From Chloroflexota bacterium (GTDB lineage Bacteria > Chloroflexota > Anaerolineae > Anaerolineales > Villigracilaceae): 64,000 bases of DNA. Position numbers and translations under genes: made by a program. A model generated the notes under the pieces. The model worked only from the letters and a program-made list of their open reading frames with translations. It was not told where the DNA came from and ran no database searches. The stretch covers positions 310,001 through 374,000 of the forward strand of contig JACPYX010000006.1 in the NCBI GenBank assembly GCA_016195815.1. The letters are read 5' to 3'. Below, piece after piece: positions 1-8,264 of the stretch; position 1 is the stretch's first letter, and every line of letters starts with the position of its first letter.

Positions 1-2
1 TC

Positions 3-443
3 AGTTCGATCAAGGGAATGAACAGTCGTCTTGATGAATTACAGGCGGGCATATTGCGAGTCAAACTACGGCACTTGGACGAATGGAACGCGCGCCGCAA
101 AGCGCTTGCAAGCCATTACTTCAATCTGCTGGCAAACACGGAACTGGTATTACCGGCCCAGCCGCACGCTGACGGGCATGTATTTCATCAATTTGCAGTT
201 CGTCATCCGCGGCGAGACGCTTTAAGGGAATATTTGAAGCAGCAGGGCATTCACACTTTAATTCACTACCCTGTTCCAATCCATCTCCAACCCGCCTATG
301 CAAACCTTGGATACGCGGCAGATAGTTTTCCAAACGCAGAGTTGACAGCGCGCGAGATATTATCCATCCCGTTGTACCCGGAATTAAGCGAAGAAAATAT
401 AAATCTGGTTAGTCAGGCAATAATTGACTTCTTCAATCAATAA
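3..443 (+). CDS. DegT/DnrJ/EryC1/StrS-family PLP sugar aminotransferase, C-terminal part
   Basis: The frame is open to the left edge, so this is the last ~146 residues of a longer gene. It carries the family signature NSRLDELQAGILRVKL, followed by HLDEWNARR and the C-terminal block GIHTLIHYPVPIHLQPAY. Family members are PLP-dependent enzymes that transaminate nucleotide-linked keto-sugars for cell-surface glycans. The first in-frame ATG (18) lies inside the conserved motif and is not the true start. The catalytic lysine lies upstream of the window. The 300 bases after the gene hold no convincing ORF. Confidence 0.9.
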   Translation, partial: SSIKGMNSRLDELQAGILRVKLRHLDEWNARRKALASHYFNLLANTELVLPAQPHADGHVFHQFAVRHPRRDALREYLKQQGIHTLIHYPVPIHLQPAYANLGYAADSFPNAELTAREILSIPLYPELSEENINLVSQAIIDFFNQ

Positions 444-744
444 GCCGAATTTTTTCACAGGCCGTACTGGCTGGAGTATTGCCCGCGTATCCCGGCATTT
501 TTTCTGCGGCCTACAAATAGAAAGGCGCAAAAGAAGCGGTAATCATTCCGTTTGACCTGCTCTTTGCAAGAAACTGGCTGTATCTATAACGTCGAGTACC
601 GGATGAGGGCGGCGATTACCCTATGGCCGGTGAATTCTCCTGCTTATTTTTATAACCGCGCTTGAATTTATATCCATGACATTTGTCACTGGCTTGAGAA
701 TTGCCATCTGGATATGATGATTGAGGCCCGTTATGGAGGTCAAC
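444..744. other. Intergenic stretch without a supported gene
   Basis: About 300 bases with many stops in all frames and no long dyad. The only clear signal is the ribosome binding site GGAGG at 735-739 for the gene at 745. A promoter for the 745-4474 operon is presumably here, but I cannot assign one. Confidence 0.5.
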
Positions 745-1182
745 ATGAAAGCCCCCTGCAAATTTCTTTTTGCCTTGATCATTGTGGTTATGACGTTTGC
801 CGGTTTGTCAGCGTGTTCGTCTCAACAAACTATTGATTTGCGCATGATGCCGCTGGACACGCTGCCCTCGGATGTGCAATCTGCGTCTGCGGCGGTGCGG
901 GAATCATACCAATTTGCAGCAGCCAACCCAGGCGTAATGAAAAATATTCCCTGCTATTGTGGTTGTGGAAATATTGGACATACATCCAATTATGACTGCT
1001 ACGTTTCGGATGTGGACGCGCAAGGCAAGATCACATTCGATAATCACGCCCTTGGCTGTTCGATCTGCGTGGATATTACCCAGGATGTGATGCGAATGCT
1101 GCGCGAAGGGAAAAGCCCACAGGAAATTAGAACGTATATAGACGCAACCTATTCCAAATATGGACCATCCAACATTCCATAA
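745..1182 (+). CDS. PCYCGC-motif lipoprotein
   Basis: A 145-residue exported protein. Residues 1-25 form a lipoprotein signal ending LSAC, so it is probably anchored outside the membrane. The centre holds the PCYCGCG motif, then HTSNYDCYV and a second pair in LGCSICVDI, giving seven cysteines plus histidines suited to metal or redox chemistry. This is the PCYCGC family (Pfam DUF with that name), whose function is not settled. The upstream TTG at 721 is less likely because GGAGG sits 5 bases before the ATG at 745. It is first in an operon with two CuA-type proteins, so a role in copper delivery to CuA sites is a reasonable inference. Confidence 0.85.
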   Translation: MKAPCKFLFALIIVVMTFAGLSACSSQQTIDLRMMPLDTLPSDVQSASAAVRESYQFAAANPGVMKNIPCYCGCGNIGHTSNYDCYVSDVDAQGKITFDNHALGCSICVDITQDVMRMLREGKSPQEIRTYIDATYSKYGPSNIP

Positions 1183-1660
1183 TCTCATGCACTCCCGTTT
1201 CTTTCTCCTCATCCTCATAATAGCTGGACTGGTCGTGGCTTTTGTGCCATTATCATTTCGCCCCATTGCGCCTCAGGAGCGGACCTTTCGGATTGGCGCG
1301 CGGCAATTTGCATACTCTCCCTCCGAGCTTAAAGTCAACCCTGGCGATAAGGTGACCATTCAACTTGTCAGCACAGACGTGGTGCATGGGCTTTACATAG
1401 ATGGTTATGATATTTCCATCGAAGCCGACCCAGGCCAAACTGCGGCATTGAATTTTTTCGCTGATAAGCCGGGTTCCTTTCGTTTTCGATGTAACGTCAC
1501 CTGCGGCGCGATGCACCCGTTCATGATCGGAAAATTGACGGTCGGCTCGAATCAATGGCTTTATCGTTCCATTGGACTTTCCATCATCGCAGCCATCAGC
1601 CTATTCTTCATCCGCTCCACGCGCCCCTCTGACCGCCAATTACCAATTACCATTTACTGA
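1160..1660 (+). CDS. CuA-type cupredoxin (cytochrome c oxidase subunit II-like), membrane-anchored
   Basis: A 166-residue protein with an N-terminal membrane segment, a cupredoxin domain (residues ~45-130) and a second hydrophobic stretch near the C-terminus. The CuA ligand set is complete: the histidine in DVVHGLYI, and CNVTCGAMHPFM, which fits C-x3-C-x3-H-x2-M. It lacks the usual two N-terminal helices of a true oxidase subunit II. The start at 1160 overlaps the previous gene by 23 bases; an ATG at 1187 would give a 4-base gap, and neither has a strong ribosome binding site. It probably hands electrons to or from the iron-sulfur protein and cytochrome fusion downstream. Confidence 0.85.
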   Translation: MDHPTFHNLMHSRFFLLILIIAGLVVAFVPLSFRPIAPQERTFRIGARQFAYSPSELKVNPGDKVTIQLVSTDVVHGLYIDGYDISIEADPGQTAALNFFADKPGSFRFRCNVTCGAMHPFMIGKLTVGSNQWLYRSIGLSIIAAISLFFIRSTRPSDRQLPITIY

Positions 1661-1682
1661 TCACTGACCACTGGCCGCTGCC

Positions 1683-3005
1683 ATGGAACTCACCCGCCTG
1701 CCCATCCTCAAACCTGCCCTCAAAAGCCGCTATCCGCAACTGGCGGTATTTATCGTGATGCTGGCGGGATATATCTTTGCCATCCTCGCGGGATTCATCG
1801 GCACACCTGTTGGGAGCCGCAACTTCAGCATTGTCTTCGTGTGGATCGCATGGTGGGCGATCCTGATTCTCGTGGCTGTGCCATTTTTCGGGCGCGGCTG
1901 GTGCGCGGTCTGTCCCATCCCGCTTCCTGGCGAATGGCTGCAACGCGGCGCGGTATTAAATCCGCCAGATAAAAAACCAAAATGGCTTAACCTGCGCTGG
2001 CCGAAATTCCTGCGAAATATCTGGCTGCAAAATATATCCTTTCTTCTGCTTGCTCTCTTCAGTAGCGTGCTTCTCACGACACCAAACATAACCGCCATCA
2101 TTCTTGCCGCGATGCTCTTCGCCGCCATTGGACTCAGCATGGTTTTCGAGCGCCGCTCATTTTGCCGTTATCTCTGTCCCGTTGGCGGGTTCATCGGTTT
2201 GTATTCTCAAACAGCGCCGATTGAATTGCGGATCAAAGAAAAACAAGTTTGCGTGGTTTGCGATGGCAAACCTTGTTACAACGGATCGCAAACAGGCTAT
2301 GGTTGTCCGTGGGATGTCTTTCCTGGCGGCTTGAGGAAAAACACCTATTGCGGCTTGTGCATGGAATGTATCCGCACCTGCCCGCACGATAATATCGCCA
2401 TCAATCTTCGCCCGTTTTCGGCTGATCTTGCAAAACCATCAGCGCGAATAGACGAAGCATTCAAAGCCTTCATCATGCTCGCTTCGGCAATGATCTATGC
2501 GGGCGTATTGCTCGGTCCCTGGGGCGCGCTTAAGGACGCGGCTTACAATGTTGGCACAAGCGCATGGCTCATTTATGCCATCATTTTTCTGGCAATCATC
2601 TTTGCTGTTCTTCCTGGATTCTTTGCGCTTGGCATTCTAAAAACGAAAAGCGCTCTTCCATTGAAACAACGTTTTGCTTCTTTTGCAACCGCCCTCATTC
2701 CTCTCGGTCTGATGTTCTGGGTTGCATTCAGTTTATCTTTCGTGCTGACCAATGCAAGCTACATTCTTGCCTCATTATCCGATCCGCTCGGTCTCGGCTG
2801 GAATTTATTCGGCACAGCCAGCACCGCGTGGAAACCCATGCTCACGTCCATTCTCGCACCCGCGCAAACATTGGCACTCGTCGGCGGGTTGATCTGGTCG
2901 GCGCGCACCGCGCAAAAAGCCGCGAACGAAATAAAGTCATCTTCAATTCCTGTCATTACGTTTTGCTTCATCGTCACACTGGTCATGCTTTGGTTACTCC
3001 TATGA
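1683..3005 (+). CDS. NosR/NapH-like polytopic membrane protein with 4Fe-4S sites
   Basis: 440 residues with several transmembrane helices. An early CAVCP motif (~74-78) and FCRYLCPVGG (~160) are the CxxxCP elements of the NapH/NosR/RdxA group. They are followed by CVVC and by a ferredoxin-type cluster motif CGLCMECIRTCP (~223-234). Relatives move electrons between the quinone pool and periplasmic acceptors. No nosZ, nap or cco gene is present, so the partner is presumably the CuA proteins on either side. Its stop overlaps the next start by 4 bases (ATGA at 3002). The C-terminal half has further helices of unknown role. Confidence 0.85.
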   Translation: MELTRLPILKPALKSRYPQLAVFIVMLAGYIFAILAGFIGTPVGSRNFSIVFVWIAWWAILILVAVPFFGRGWCAVCPIPLPGEWLQRGAVLNPPDKKPKWLNLRWPKFLRNIWLQNISFLLLALFSSVLLTTPNITAIILAAMLFAAIGLSMVFERRSFCRYLCPVGGFIGLYSQTAPIELRIKEKQVCVVCDGKPCYNGSQTGYGCPWDVFPGGLRKNTYCGLCMECIRTCPHDNIAINLRPFSADLAKPSARIDEAFKAFIMLASAMIYAGVLLGPWGALKDAAYNVGTSAWLIYAIIFLAIIFAVLPGFFALGILKTKSALPLKQRFASFATALIPLGLMFWVAFSLSFVLTNASYILASLSDPLGLGWNLFGTASTAWKPMLTSILAPAQTLALVGGLIWSARTAQKAANEIKSSSIPVITFCFIVTLVMLWLLL

Positions 3006-3979
3006 AACGCCTGGAACTCCTCTCACGTATTTTGATAACGCTGGCAATTGTCGGTGCAGTTGGAACGCCGCTGTATTTTTGGTCGCGCACGCCGCTGATC
3101 CACGCCCGCATCGCGGAGAACGGCGGCTGGACTCCCGATGTCATCCGCGCCAATGTTGGCGAGCCGCTTCATTTGAAACTCACATCCGATGATGTTGTTC
3201 ACGGATTCGCCGTCGGTCAAATGGATATGCAAAGTGTGGATGTCCTGCCTGGCAAAGTCACCGACCTAACTTTGATTTTCGACAAGCCTGGGATTTACAC
3301 ATTTTATTGCACGCGCTGGTGCGGACTCAATCATTGGCGGATGCGCGGCACGATTGAAGTCGGCGGTTCATCTTCGGACACTCAACCTGCCTCTGCTCCG
3401 TTGTATGTGACTCTCAAAATCAACATTGACGCGCCGCATAACGCGCCAACCATCCCGGTCCAAAAACCCTCCGCCCTGCGCGGTCAATCTTTTTCAACTC
3501 AATTACCAATTACCAACTCAACCAATTACTACCGTGCAAATTCACCTTATCAAGTGTTCGATGAATTATCCAATACATCACTCACAGAAACAGAGCGCTG
3601 GGATGTGGCTGCTTATCTCTGGCAATCCAACACCACAGCCGAATCCCTCGCAAACGGACAGCGCCTCTACGCCCAGAATTGCGCGGCATGTCACGGCGAG
3701 AACGGTGCCGGCGATGGAGTCTTTGCGGACGATTTAACGGCATTGGGAGCAACTTTACAACGAAGCATGACGGGTGATAACAAAATGACAATGCAAACGC
3801 CCGCGGACTTTACCGATCCAAAACGGATGATGGGCGCAAGCCCCGCGCTGTTGCAGGGAAAAATCCTGCGCGGCGGCATGGGTACAGGAATGCCCATGTG
3901 GGGCTCGATTTTTACCGAAGAACAAATCTGGGACTTGATCGCGTATCTGTATTCATTCCAGTTTGAATATCAGAAGTGA
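3002..3979 (+). CDS. CuA cupredoxin fused to cytochrome c
   Basis: A 325-residue protein: N-terminal membrane anchor (~8-25), cupredoxin domain (~35-125) with VVHGFAV and CTRWCGLNHWRM (a full C-x3-C-x3-H-x2-M CuA motif), a linker, then a class I cytochrome c domain with the heme site CAACH at ~227-231 and a late GMGTGMPMWG segment that could supply the axial methionine. The order resembles caa3-type subunit II, but only one N-terminal helix is present and no catalytic subunit I adjoins it. The ATG at 3002 is chosen because it overlaps the upstream stop; the longer open frame upstream is a shadow of the previous gene. Confidence 0.88.
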   Translation: MKRLELLSRILITLAIVGAVGTPLYFWSRTPLIHARIAENGGWTPDVIRANVGEPLHLKLTSDDVVHGFAVGQMDMQSVDVLPGKVTDLTLIFDKPGIYTFYCTRWCGLNHWRMRGTIEVGGSSSDTQPASAPLYVTLKINIDAPHNAPTIPVQKPSALRGQSFSTQLPITNSTNYYRANSPYQVFDELSNTSLTETERWDVAAYLWQSNTTAESLANGQRLYAQNCAACHGENGAGDGVFADDLTALGATLQRSMTGDNKMTMQTPADFTDPKRMMGASPALLQGKILRGGMGTGMPMWGSIFTEEQIWDLIAYLYSFQFEYQK

Positions 3980-3988
3980 GGAGGCTTA

Positions 3989-4474
3989 ATGAGCAAAAAA
4001 CAGAACAAGCAAAAGCAAAAGCAGAAGCAGAAGCAGAAGCAGAAGAAAAATTTTCCCTGGGTTTTCGTCGCCTTTGGCGGCGTCCTGATTATTACCGCGA
4101 TATTTTTCTTCGCCAGGCAGAATGGCGGCGGAGGCGGGACTCCCGCGATTACCGTTGACCAGCAGAAAATTGACTATGGCTATGTCCAGTTTGGCAACAA
4201 TAAAACATTTACCATCAAAGTCACCAACGCTGGCAGCGGAGTGCTTCGTTTCAATGAGAAACCATATATCCAGGTTGTGGAGGGGTGCTGACCCCCTCAA
4301 TTAACCATCGGTTCGATGGTACTCAAGCCTGGTGAAAGCACAACTGTTGAATCCAGCATTTTCATGATGCACCCAGGTATGGACGGCCCGCATGATTATG
4401 CCGTGCATTTGAAAACAAATGACCCCGACAATCCCGATCTGATCGTGAGCGTCTTATCAAATTGGGGGCCATAA
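3989..4474 (+). CDS. Membrane-anchored DUF1573-like protein with in-frame TGA (candidate selenoprotein)
   Basis: The frame opens at 3989 with a Lys/Gln repeat, then a membrane helix (~22-40) and a beta-rich domain. At codon 101 (4289-4291) it meets TGA directly after a cysteine codon, and then continues open in the same frame for 60 codons to TAA at 4472. The join reads VVEGC-U-PPQLTIGSM. The part after the TGA (KPGESTTVESS, MHPGMDGPHDYAVHLKTNDP) is clearly the rest of the same domain. From memory, relatives have two adjacent cysteines here. A hairpin fitting the bacterial SECIS rules follows the TGA. The alternatives are a nonsense mutation or a sequencing error. Confidence 0.6.
4304..4320 (+). 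promoter_or_regulatory. Candidate bacterial SECIS hairpin
   Basis: ACCATC pairs with GATGGT around the 5-base loop GGTTC. The loop starts 18 bases after the in-frame TGA (4289-4291), and its first two bases are G. Published rules for bacterial SECIS elements ask for a loop 16-37 bases after UGA, a 4-16 bp upper stem, and a G in the first two loop positions; all are met. The hairpin lies inside the coding frame. Confidence 0.5.
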
Positions 4475-4486
4475 ATAAAATGCCAG

Positions 4487-4530
4487 GACAGAAACAGCCG
4501 CGTGTCCATGTGCGCTCCGCTGTTTTTGTC
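4487..4530. terminator. Bidirectional terminator-like hairpin
   Basis: GACAGAAACAGC pairs with GCTGTTTTTGTC (12 bp, one wobble) around a 20-base loop. It lies between the plus-strand operon ending at 4474 and the minus-strand sortase ending at 4642, where a terminator for converging transcription is expected. Confidence 0.55.
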
Positions 4531-4641
4531 TTGCTATCCTGTCAGTTTGAGTTGATGTTTTTGTGATAAGCAGGCGATAGCCTTAGTGAGTGTTTTGCCG
4601 GTATCTGGCACAGGCGAAATTTGGATTTTTAAAACACTTTC

Positions 4642-5541
4642 TTAAGGGTTTTGCAGAATGGCCGATATAATAATTCGATGAACATCCACAAGATAAGGGT
4701 GGCATGAAATAAGAGTTATTCTCGAATCCGTTGTTGGGGCCATGACCTCAACCGCTGTCGGTGCAACCATCTGTGTGCCTGTGATGACATAGGTATATTG
4801 TCTTCGGCTGGTGAATAAGATGACAACATCCCCGGGTTTGAGTTGGTCCAAATAACGAAAGACTTCCCCGAAGACATCATTATGGCCCGACAAGACGGTA
4901 TTGCCTTTTTCGCCCGGGTTGGGTGATCCGATATGTTGAGCAACGCCTTTCTTAAGTTGTTCCCATCCATCGCCCTGAACAATCGGAGCGTCCACATTGA
5001 TCGCCGGAATCTGGATTCGAATTGCCTGTTGACTGCTCGGTGTAGGTATGGGAATATTTGCCAGCGACTGCATCAATGGTCGAAGATTTTCCGGGATTTC
5101 GGCCTCATTCGGTCTCGCTCCGCCCGGACTATTTGGCGGTGTGTGACCATCTGGCAACACCACTTCCCGGATGATAGGGGTAGGTTCAGCAATAGGTTGT
5201 TGAAAAGTAGAAGCCGCGTTCTCATTTATTGTCCTTAACGAAGTCAATACTCCCCATATCACACTCACCAAAGCAACGACAGCCAGCAGTTCCACGACAA
5301 ACAGAAAACCATCCAGCCAGGTGCGGCGCCGATTTTTTATAGGCGCGGATGTTTCGTTCCCGCGCTCCGCGCCAGCATGTCCGTCCCAATCGCCGACAGG
5401 CGGCATAACCTGTCCGGTTTGACGGAAATGCTCCAGCCGCACATTGCGCGATACACGGCGCTTGTCCAGCATCAGGTAACGTATTTCTTTCAGCGAAAGA
5501 TCTTCCAGACGTTTAGCGCGCATGTTCTTCCACCCGCTCAT
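4642..5541 (-). CDS. Sortase family transpeptidase (class D/E-like)
   Basis: 299 residues: a basic cytoplasmic N-terminus (~1-85), one transmembrane helix (LLAVVALVSVIWGVL), a linker and a C-terminal sortase domain. The catalytic triad is visible as the His in VLSGHNDVF, the Cys in ITLISCHPY and the Arg in VHRIIISA. Sortases join proteins to each other or to the cell envelope. The long cytoplasmic extension is unusual. An internal Met at residue 8 (5520) is an alternative start. It is the last gene of the minus-strand run starting near 7987, after an L,D-transpeptidase, which suggests an envelope-crosslinking unit. Confidence 0.88.
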   Translation of the reverse strand: MSGWKNMRAKRLEDLSLKEIRYLMLDKRRVSRNVRLEHFRQTGQVMPPVGDWDGHAGAERGNETSAPIKNRRRTWLDGFLFVVELLAVVALVSVIWGVLTSLRTINENAASTFQQPIAEPTPIIREVVLPDGHTPPNSPGGARPNEAEIPENLRPLMQSLANIPIPTPSSQQAIRIQIPAINVDAPIVQGDGWEQLKKGVAQHIGSPNPGEKGNTVLSGHNDVFGEVFRYLDQLKPGDVVILFTSRRQYTYVITGTQMVAPTAVEVMAPTTDSRITLISCHPYLVDVHRIIISAILQNP

Positions 5542-5651
5542 TTATTTTGGCGCTTAAAGGGCTTGTTTTCTGACTGGATCGAAAAATCAGTTGTTTGACT
5601 CATGGGCGGATTCTTCAACCGAGAATCAACAGCGTCTTGCCGAGAGATTCA

Positions 5652-6797
5652 TCAATTGTCTACGACGGTGACTTTTGTGCCGCCCGGCATCCCTACGGTC
5701 ACATCACCCGGATCATACGCGACAATGGGCTGGGTCCAGCGAAAGACCCATTTTGCATCATCCGGGTTTGTATTGACACAACCGCGTGAGGAAGGCTCTC
5801 CGTAATTGTTATGCCAGTATGTGGAATGAATGGCAACGCCCGTTCCTACAAATAACTGCACCCAGCCATCGGCGGGCAAACTCCATCCGGCCGAGGCACT
5901 TCCGCCGGCCAAGGGCAGTGACACCGCCTTGCGCCAGATTGGAAATTCACCAAGCGGCGTTGCCCAGGCATCCACTTTGACTCCCTGGTTATTGTATAAA
6001 GCGCCGCTTGAAATGCGCGTAAAGAGGACTTCCTTATCCCCTTCAAAGCACGACATGGTTTGATCCCAAATTCTCACGAGAATGGTTTTGTTTTCCACTT
6101 CAGGGCTGATTGGAGACATCTCCTCCGCGGTTATTACACGGCAGGCTTCGGCTGGTGCCCAGAAAATATCGCCTGAACCGTATTTCTCATTGAGTCGATA
6201 CCATACCTGTCCTGTTTGATCCGCGCGTATCTGATCCACCCATACGATTTGACTGTAATAGAAACGCGCGGGCAGGTTAATGGAAACCGCATACTGCAAC
6301 CACGGCGCGCGGGCTGGCGGGTTATCCAGCGTTAAATCTACATAAGGTACCGATATCTCAACCCACATTCCCGGCCCCAAACTGGTTTGCGGGAGAGTCG
6401 TGATTGGAACAGCAGGCTGATTCCACACCGGCTGAACATAGCCTCCCCAGACGAAGCCATAAGGCGTTTCCACAAAACGCTGATTCACGCGGCCAGGCAT
6501 CGAGCCAACAACCTCGCGAATCCATGGAAAAACATTATCTTGATAAAACGCGCCTATAATCTGGCTGTTTGCGTCCGGCCGTATGTAAACATCCATTTTG
6601 CCCACTGTGATACGCCCCAATTTGTCGGCCTTCGGAAAATCGGTCAAGCCCGCCCCCTTGAGAGGGTTTAAAGCCAGTGCGCCGGCGCTCAACGCGGCCA
6701 GCTTGAGAAAATCGCGACGCGAGATAGGGCGGTTATTTGATATCATTTGCGGGTTCAGTGTGTGCATGAGCGGCATGTGATTCGTTTCCGTGTTCAT
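5652..6797 (-). CDS. L,D-transpeptidase (YkuD domain) with Tat-type signal
   Basis: 381 residues. A twin-arginine-like leader [18 protein letters not shown] lies at ~28-45. The C-terminal catalytic domain shows HSTYWHNN and the [10 protein letters not shown] motif, in which the cysteine is the nucleophile. Such enzymes form L,D-crosslinks or attach proteins to peptidoglycan. SH3-like repeats may fill the middle (paired blocks around PVPWIREV and YVQPVWNQ). The start is unsure: Met1 (6797) overlaps the next gene by 65 bases, whereas Met18 (6746) puts the Tat motif close to the N-terminus with only 14 bases of overlap. None has a strong ribosome binding site. Confidence 0.87.
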   Translation of the reverse strand: MNTETNHMPLMHTLNPQMISNNRPISRRDFLKLAALSAGALALNPLKGAGLTDFPKADKLGRITVGKMDVYIRPDANSQIIGAFYQDNVFPWIREVVGSMPGRVNQRFVETPYGFVWGGYVQPVWNQPAVPITTLPQTSLGPGMWVEISVPYVDLTLDNPPARAPWLQYAVSINLPARFYYSQIVWVDQIRADQTGQVWYRLNEKYGSGDIFWAPAEACRVITAEEMSPISPEVENKTILVRIWDQTMSCFEGDKEVLFTRISSGALYNNQGVKVDAWATPLGEFPIWRKAVSLPLAGGSASAGWSLPADGWVQLFVGTGVAIHSTYWHNNYGEPSSRGCVNTNPDDAKWVFRWTQPIVAYDPGDVTVGMPGGTKVTVVDN

Positions 6798-6960
6798 GAC
6801 CCATTTGTTTCATTATAAACAGATGGGAAAGCGGGCATAACAATATCAGCCCTGCAAGCAAAACAAAATTGAGCGGGATCTTGAAAAGAAACACTGCGGC
6901 CAGCCCCGCCAGCGGCAACAAACAACCAATCAACATAATGAGCATATGTTTCTTGTTCAT
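6733..6960 (-). CDS. Small membrane protein, DUF2933-like
   Basis: A 75-residue protein with two hydrophobic helices separated by FKIPLNF and a His-rich tail ([15 protein letters not shown]). This is the pattern of DUF2933 proteins, often found near metal-resistance genes. The start at 6960 is chosen for GGAG 8 bases upstream; the longer frame to 7017 would overlap the next gene. Two further members lie at 26585 and 51164. Metal binding by the tail is an inference. Confidence 0.75.
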   Translation of the reverse strand: MNKKHMLIMLIGCLLPLAGLAAVFLFKIPLNFVLLAGLILLCPLSHLFIMKQMGHEHGNESHAAHAHTEPANDIK

Positions 6961-7001
6961 GTCGAGTCTCCAATTCTGGGGTCTGTCTGAATGGTGCGAT
7001 C

Positions 7002-7499
7002 TTACTTCAACTGCCACTCAAAGACGCGTGAAGGCGCGTCCACATTGACGATGGTGAGGGTAAGCTTGCCCGCCCCTTCGAGAATGGACTTGCCGTCTTT
7101 CGCTGCGGGAAATATCAATTTGCCTTCCACATGATGGCCGCCGCGCGGCGCGTCCCATTTCGTGGCCTGGATAGCCGCGCCTGTATCGGTGGTAAGTGTG
7201 GCAAGCGTGGCAAGATCCATAGATAGATCAACGGAATGAGTATCCATGACAACTTCAAAATCCAATGTGTCGGTGGCAGAGTCGAGATTGAGCGGCGTGA
7301 CCTTGACGGTCACTGCGCCCTGTTGGTCGGAGCGGGCGGTAGAATCATTTGAAGCGGGGGCGGATGTCGTTGAAACGGAAGCAGGCTGAGGGGCGGTCTG
7401 CGAAGCCCCCGAAGAGGGATTCGAGGAGGAAGTCGCCGCGGAACAGGCCGCCAGGATGAAAGTCAGAGTCAAAATAAGAGGCAGGGCAAAACGTTTCAT
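7002..7499 (-). CDS. Lipoprotein of unknown function
   Basis: 165 residues with a lipoprotein signal ([14 protein letters not shown]), a low-complexity Ser/Ala/Pro linker (~22-60) and a beta-rich domain containing [14 protein letters not shown] and a Gly-His-His ([12 protein letters not shown]). I do not recognise a named family with certainty; the fold could be a small immunoglobulin-like or copper-chaperone-like domain. It overlaps the gene before it (7496) by 4 bases. The start at 7499 has GGAG 6 bases upstream. Confidence 0.75.
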   Translation of the reverse strand: MKRFALPLILTLTFILAACSAATSSSNPSSGASQTAPQPASVSTTSAPASNDSTARSDQQGAVTVKVTPLNLDSATDTLDFEVVMDTHSVDLSMDLATLATLTTDTGAAIQATKWDAPRGGHHVEGKLIFPAAKDGKSILEGAGKLTLTIVNVDAPSRVFEWQLK

Positions 7500-7987
7500 T
7501 TGTTCTCCAGAACAGGTTGTAATTTTTGAACAGGTTGTAGTTTCTGCCGTTCGCGATAAAGCACGACAAGCATGATGATGATGCCGATGATTTCCGTGCC
7601 GAGACCAATCAGCATGAACGGGCGTTGGTAGCGCGTGAGGAAGGTGGCCGCCGCGCTCAAACCGAGGATGGGTAGGACATCCGTGACGTGATGAAGGCAA
7701 CAAACCACCATCGCAGTGGTGGAGGTCGCGCCGCTCGTTCCCATCACGACGCCCGTGTGACTTGTGTTCGTGGTTGGAATGAACAGGCGGAAGCGCAGAA
7801 TGGAATATAGCGCGGCCTGGATGCCAAAGGCGACCCAGATCGGCACAACGTACCAGCGATTGAGCGCGAACTGGCTGGAGGCATATTCCCAGCCTTGCGC
7901 CCAGGTGAGGATGCCGAAATAGACGCCGGCGATGAAGGTGGCACCCAGAAGAAACGTGCCAAAAGGAATTAGATAACGTTTCATCAT
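7496..7987 (-). CDS. Polytopic membrane protein with CCLHH motif
   Basis: 163 residues with about five transmembrane helices. The fourth region contains VVCCLHHVTDVLPILG, a Cys-Cys/His-His group at the membrane that recalls MerT/MerC-like or other small metal carriers, but I cannot name a family. The start at 7987 is set by GAGGAG just upstream; the longer frame to 8173 runs through the promoter. It is the first gene of the minus-strand run 7987 to 4642 and lies directly behind the operator at 8054-8071, so it is likely part of the metal/respiration regulon. Confidence 0.75.
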   Translation of the reverse strand: MMKRYLIPFGTFLLGATFIAGVYFGILTWAQGWEYASSQFALNRWYVVPIWVAFGIQAALYSILRFRLFIPTTNTSHTGVVMGTSGATSTTAMVVCCLHHVTDVLPILGLSAAATFLTRYQRPFMLIGLGTEIIGIIIMLVVLYRERQKLQPVQKLQPVLENK

Positions 7988-8002
7988 TGAACTCCTCACT
8001 CC

Positions 8003-8071
8003 ATGATAGTCTTTGTGTTTTGGAATGCCCTGCGCCAGATTGCGGTAAAAGCGATAGGCATTTTTGCCTAC
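8003..8071 (-). promoter_or_regulatory. Regulon promoter, site A (inverted repeat plus -35/-10)
   Basis: The inverted repeat ATAGGCA-TTTT-TGCCTAC lies at 8054-8071. Reading on the minus strand, 21 bases separate it from a poor -35 (CAGGGC, 8032-8027), then 18 bases lead to the -10 TATCAT (8008-8003). The gene starts at 7987. The geometry is the same as at sites B, C, D, F, G and H. Confidence 0.7.
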
Positions 8072-8165
8072 GAAACATTCCAAGCACGCCGCGCCTGCAT
8101 GATGAAAACCCGCTTCATTCCAGACCCTCTGGCGGGTGTATGTCCTGATTGGGTTGATCCTGAGT

Positions 8166-8234
8166 ATAGGCAATTCCGCCTACGTGCGGATGGGTCAAGT
8201 TGCTCTTTAAGGTGTGAAAAAGGATTTGTAGAAT
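8166..8234 (+). promoter_or_regulatory. Regulon promoter, site B
   Basis: The inverted repeat ATAGGCA-ATTC-CGCCTAC (8166-8183, one mismatch between arms) is followed after 21 bases by CTTTAA, then 18 bases, then the -10 TAGAAT (8229-8234). The gene begins at 8265. Sites A and B are back to back and serve divergent units. Confidence 0.7.
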
Positions 8235-8264
8235 GAAAGCATAATCTTTTATTCGAGGTCCGCT

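Noticed and set aside
721-744. Earlier TTG start for the PCYCGC protein
   Set aside because: The GGAGG and the lipoprotein signal both point to ATG 745.
2564-3001. Upstream extension of the CuA-cytochrome c gene
   Set aside because: It is the shifted frame of the iron-sulfur membrane protein; the ATGA overlap at 3002 gives the true start.
4304-4320. The GGTTCGA in this hairpin looked like a tRNA T-loop
   Set aside because: No acceptor stem or anticodon arm can be built around it, and it lies inside an open coding frame.
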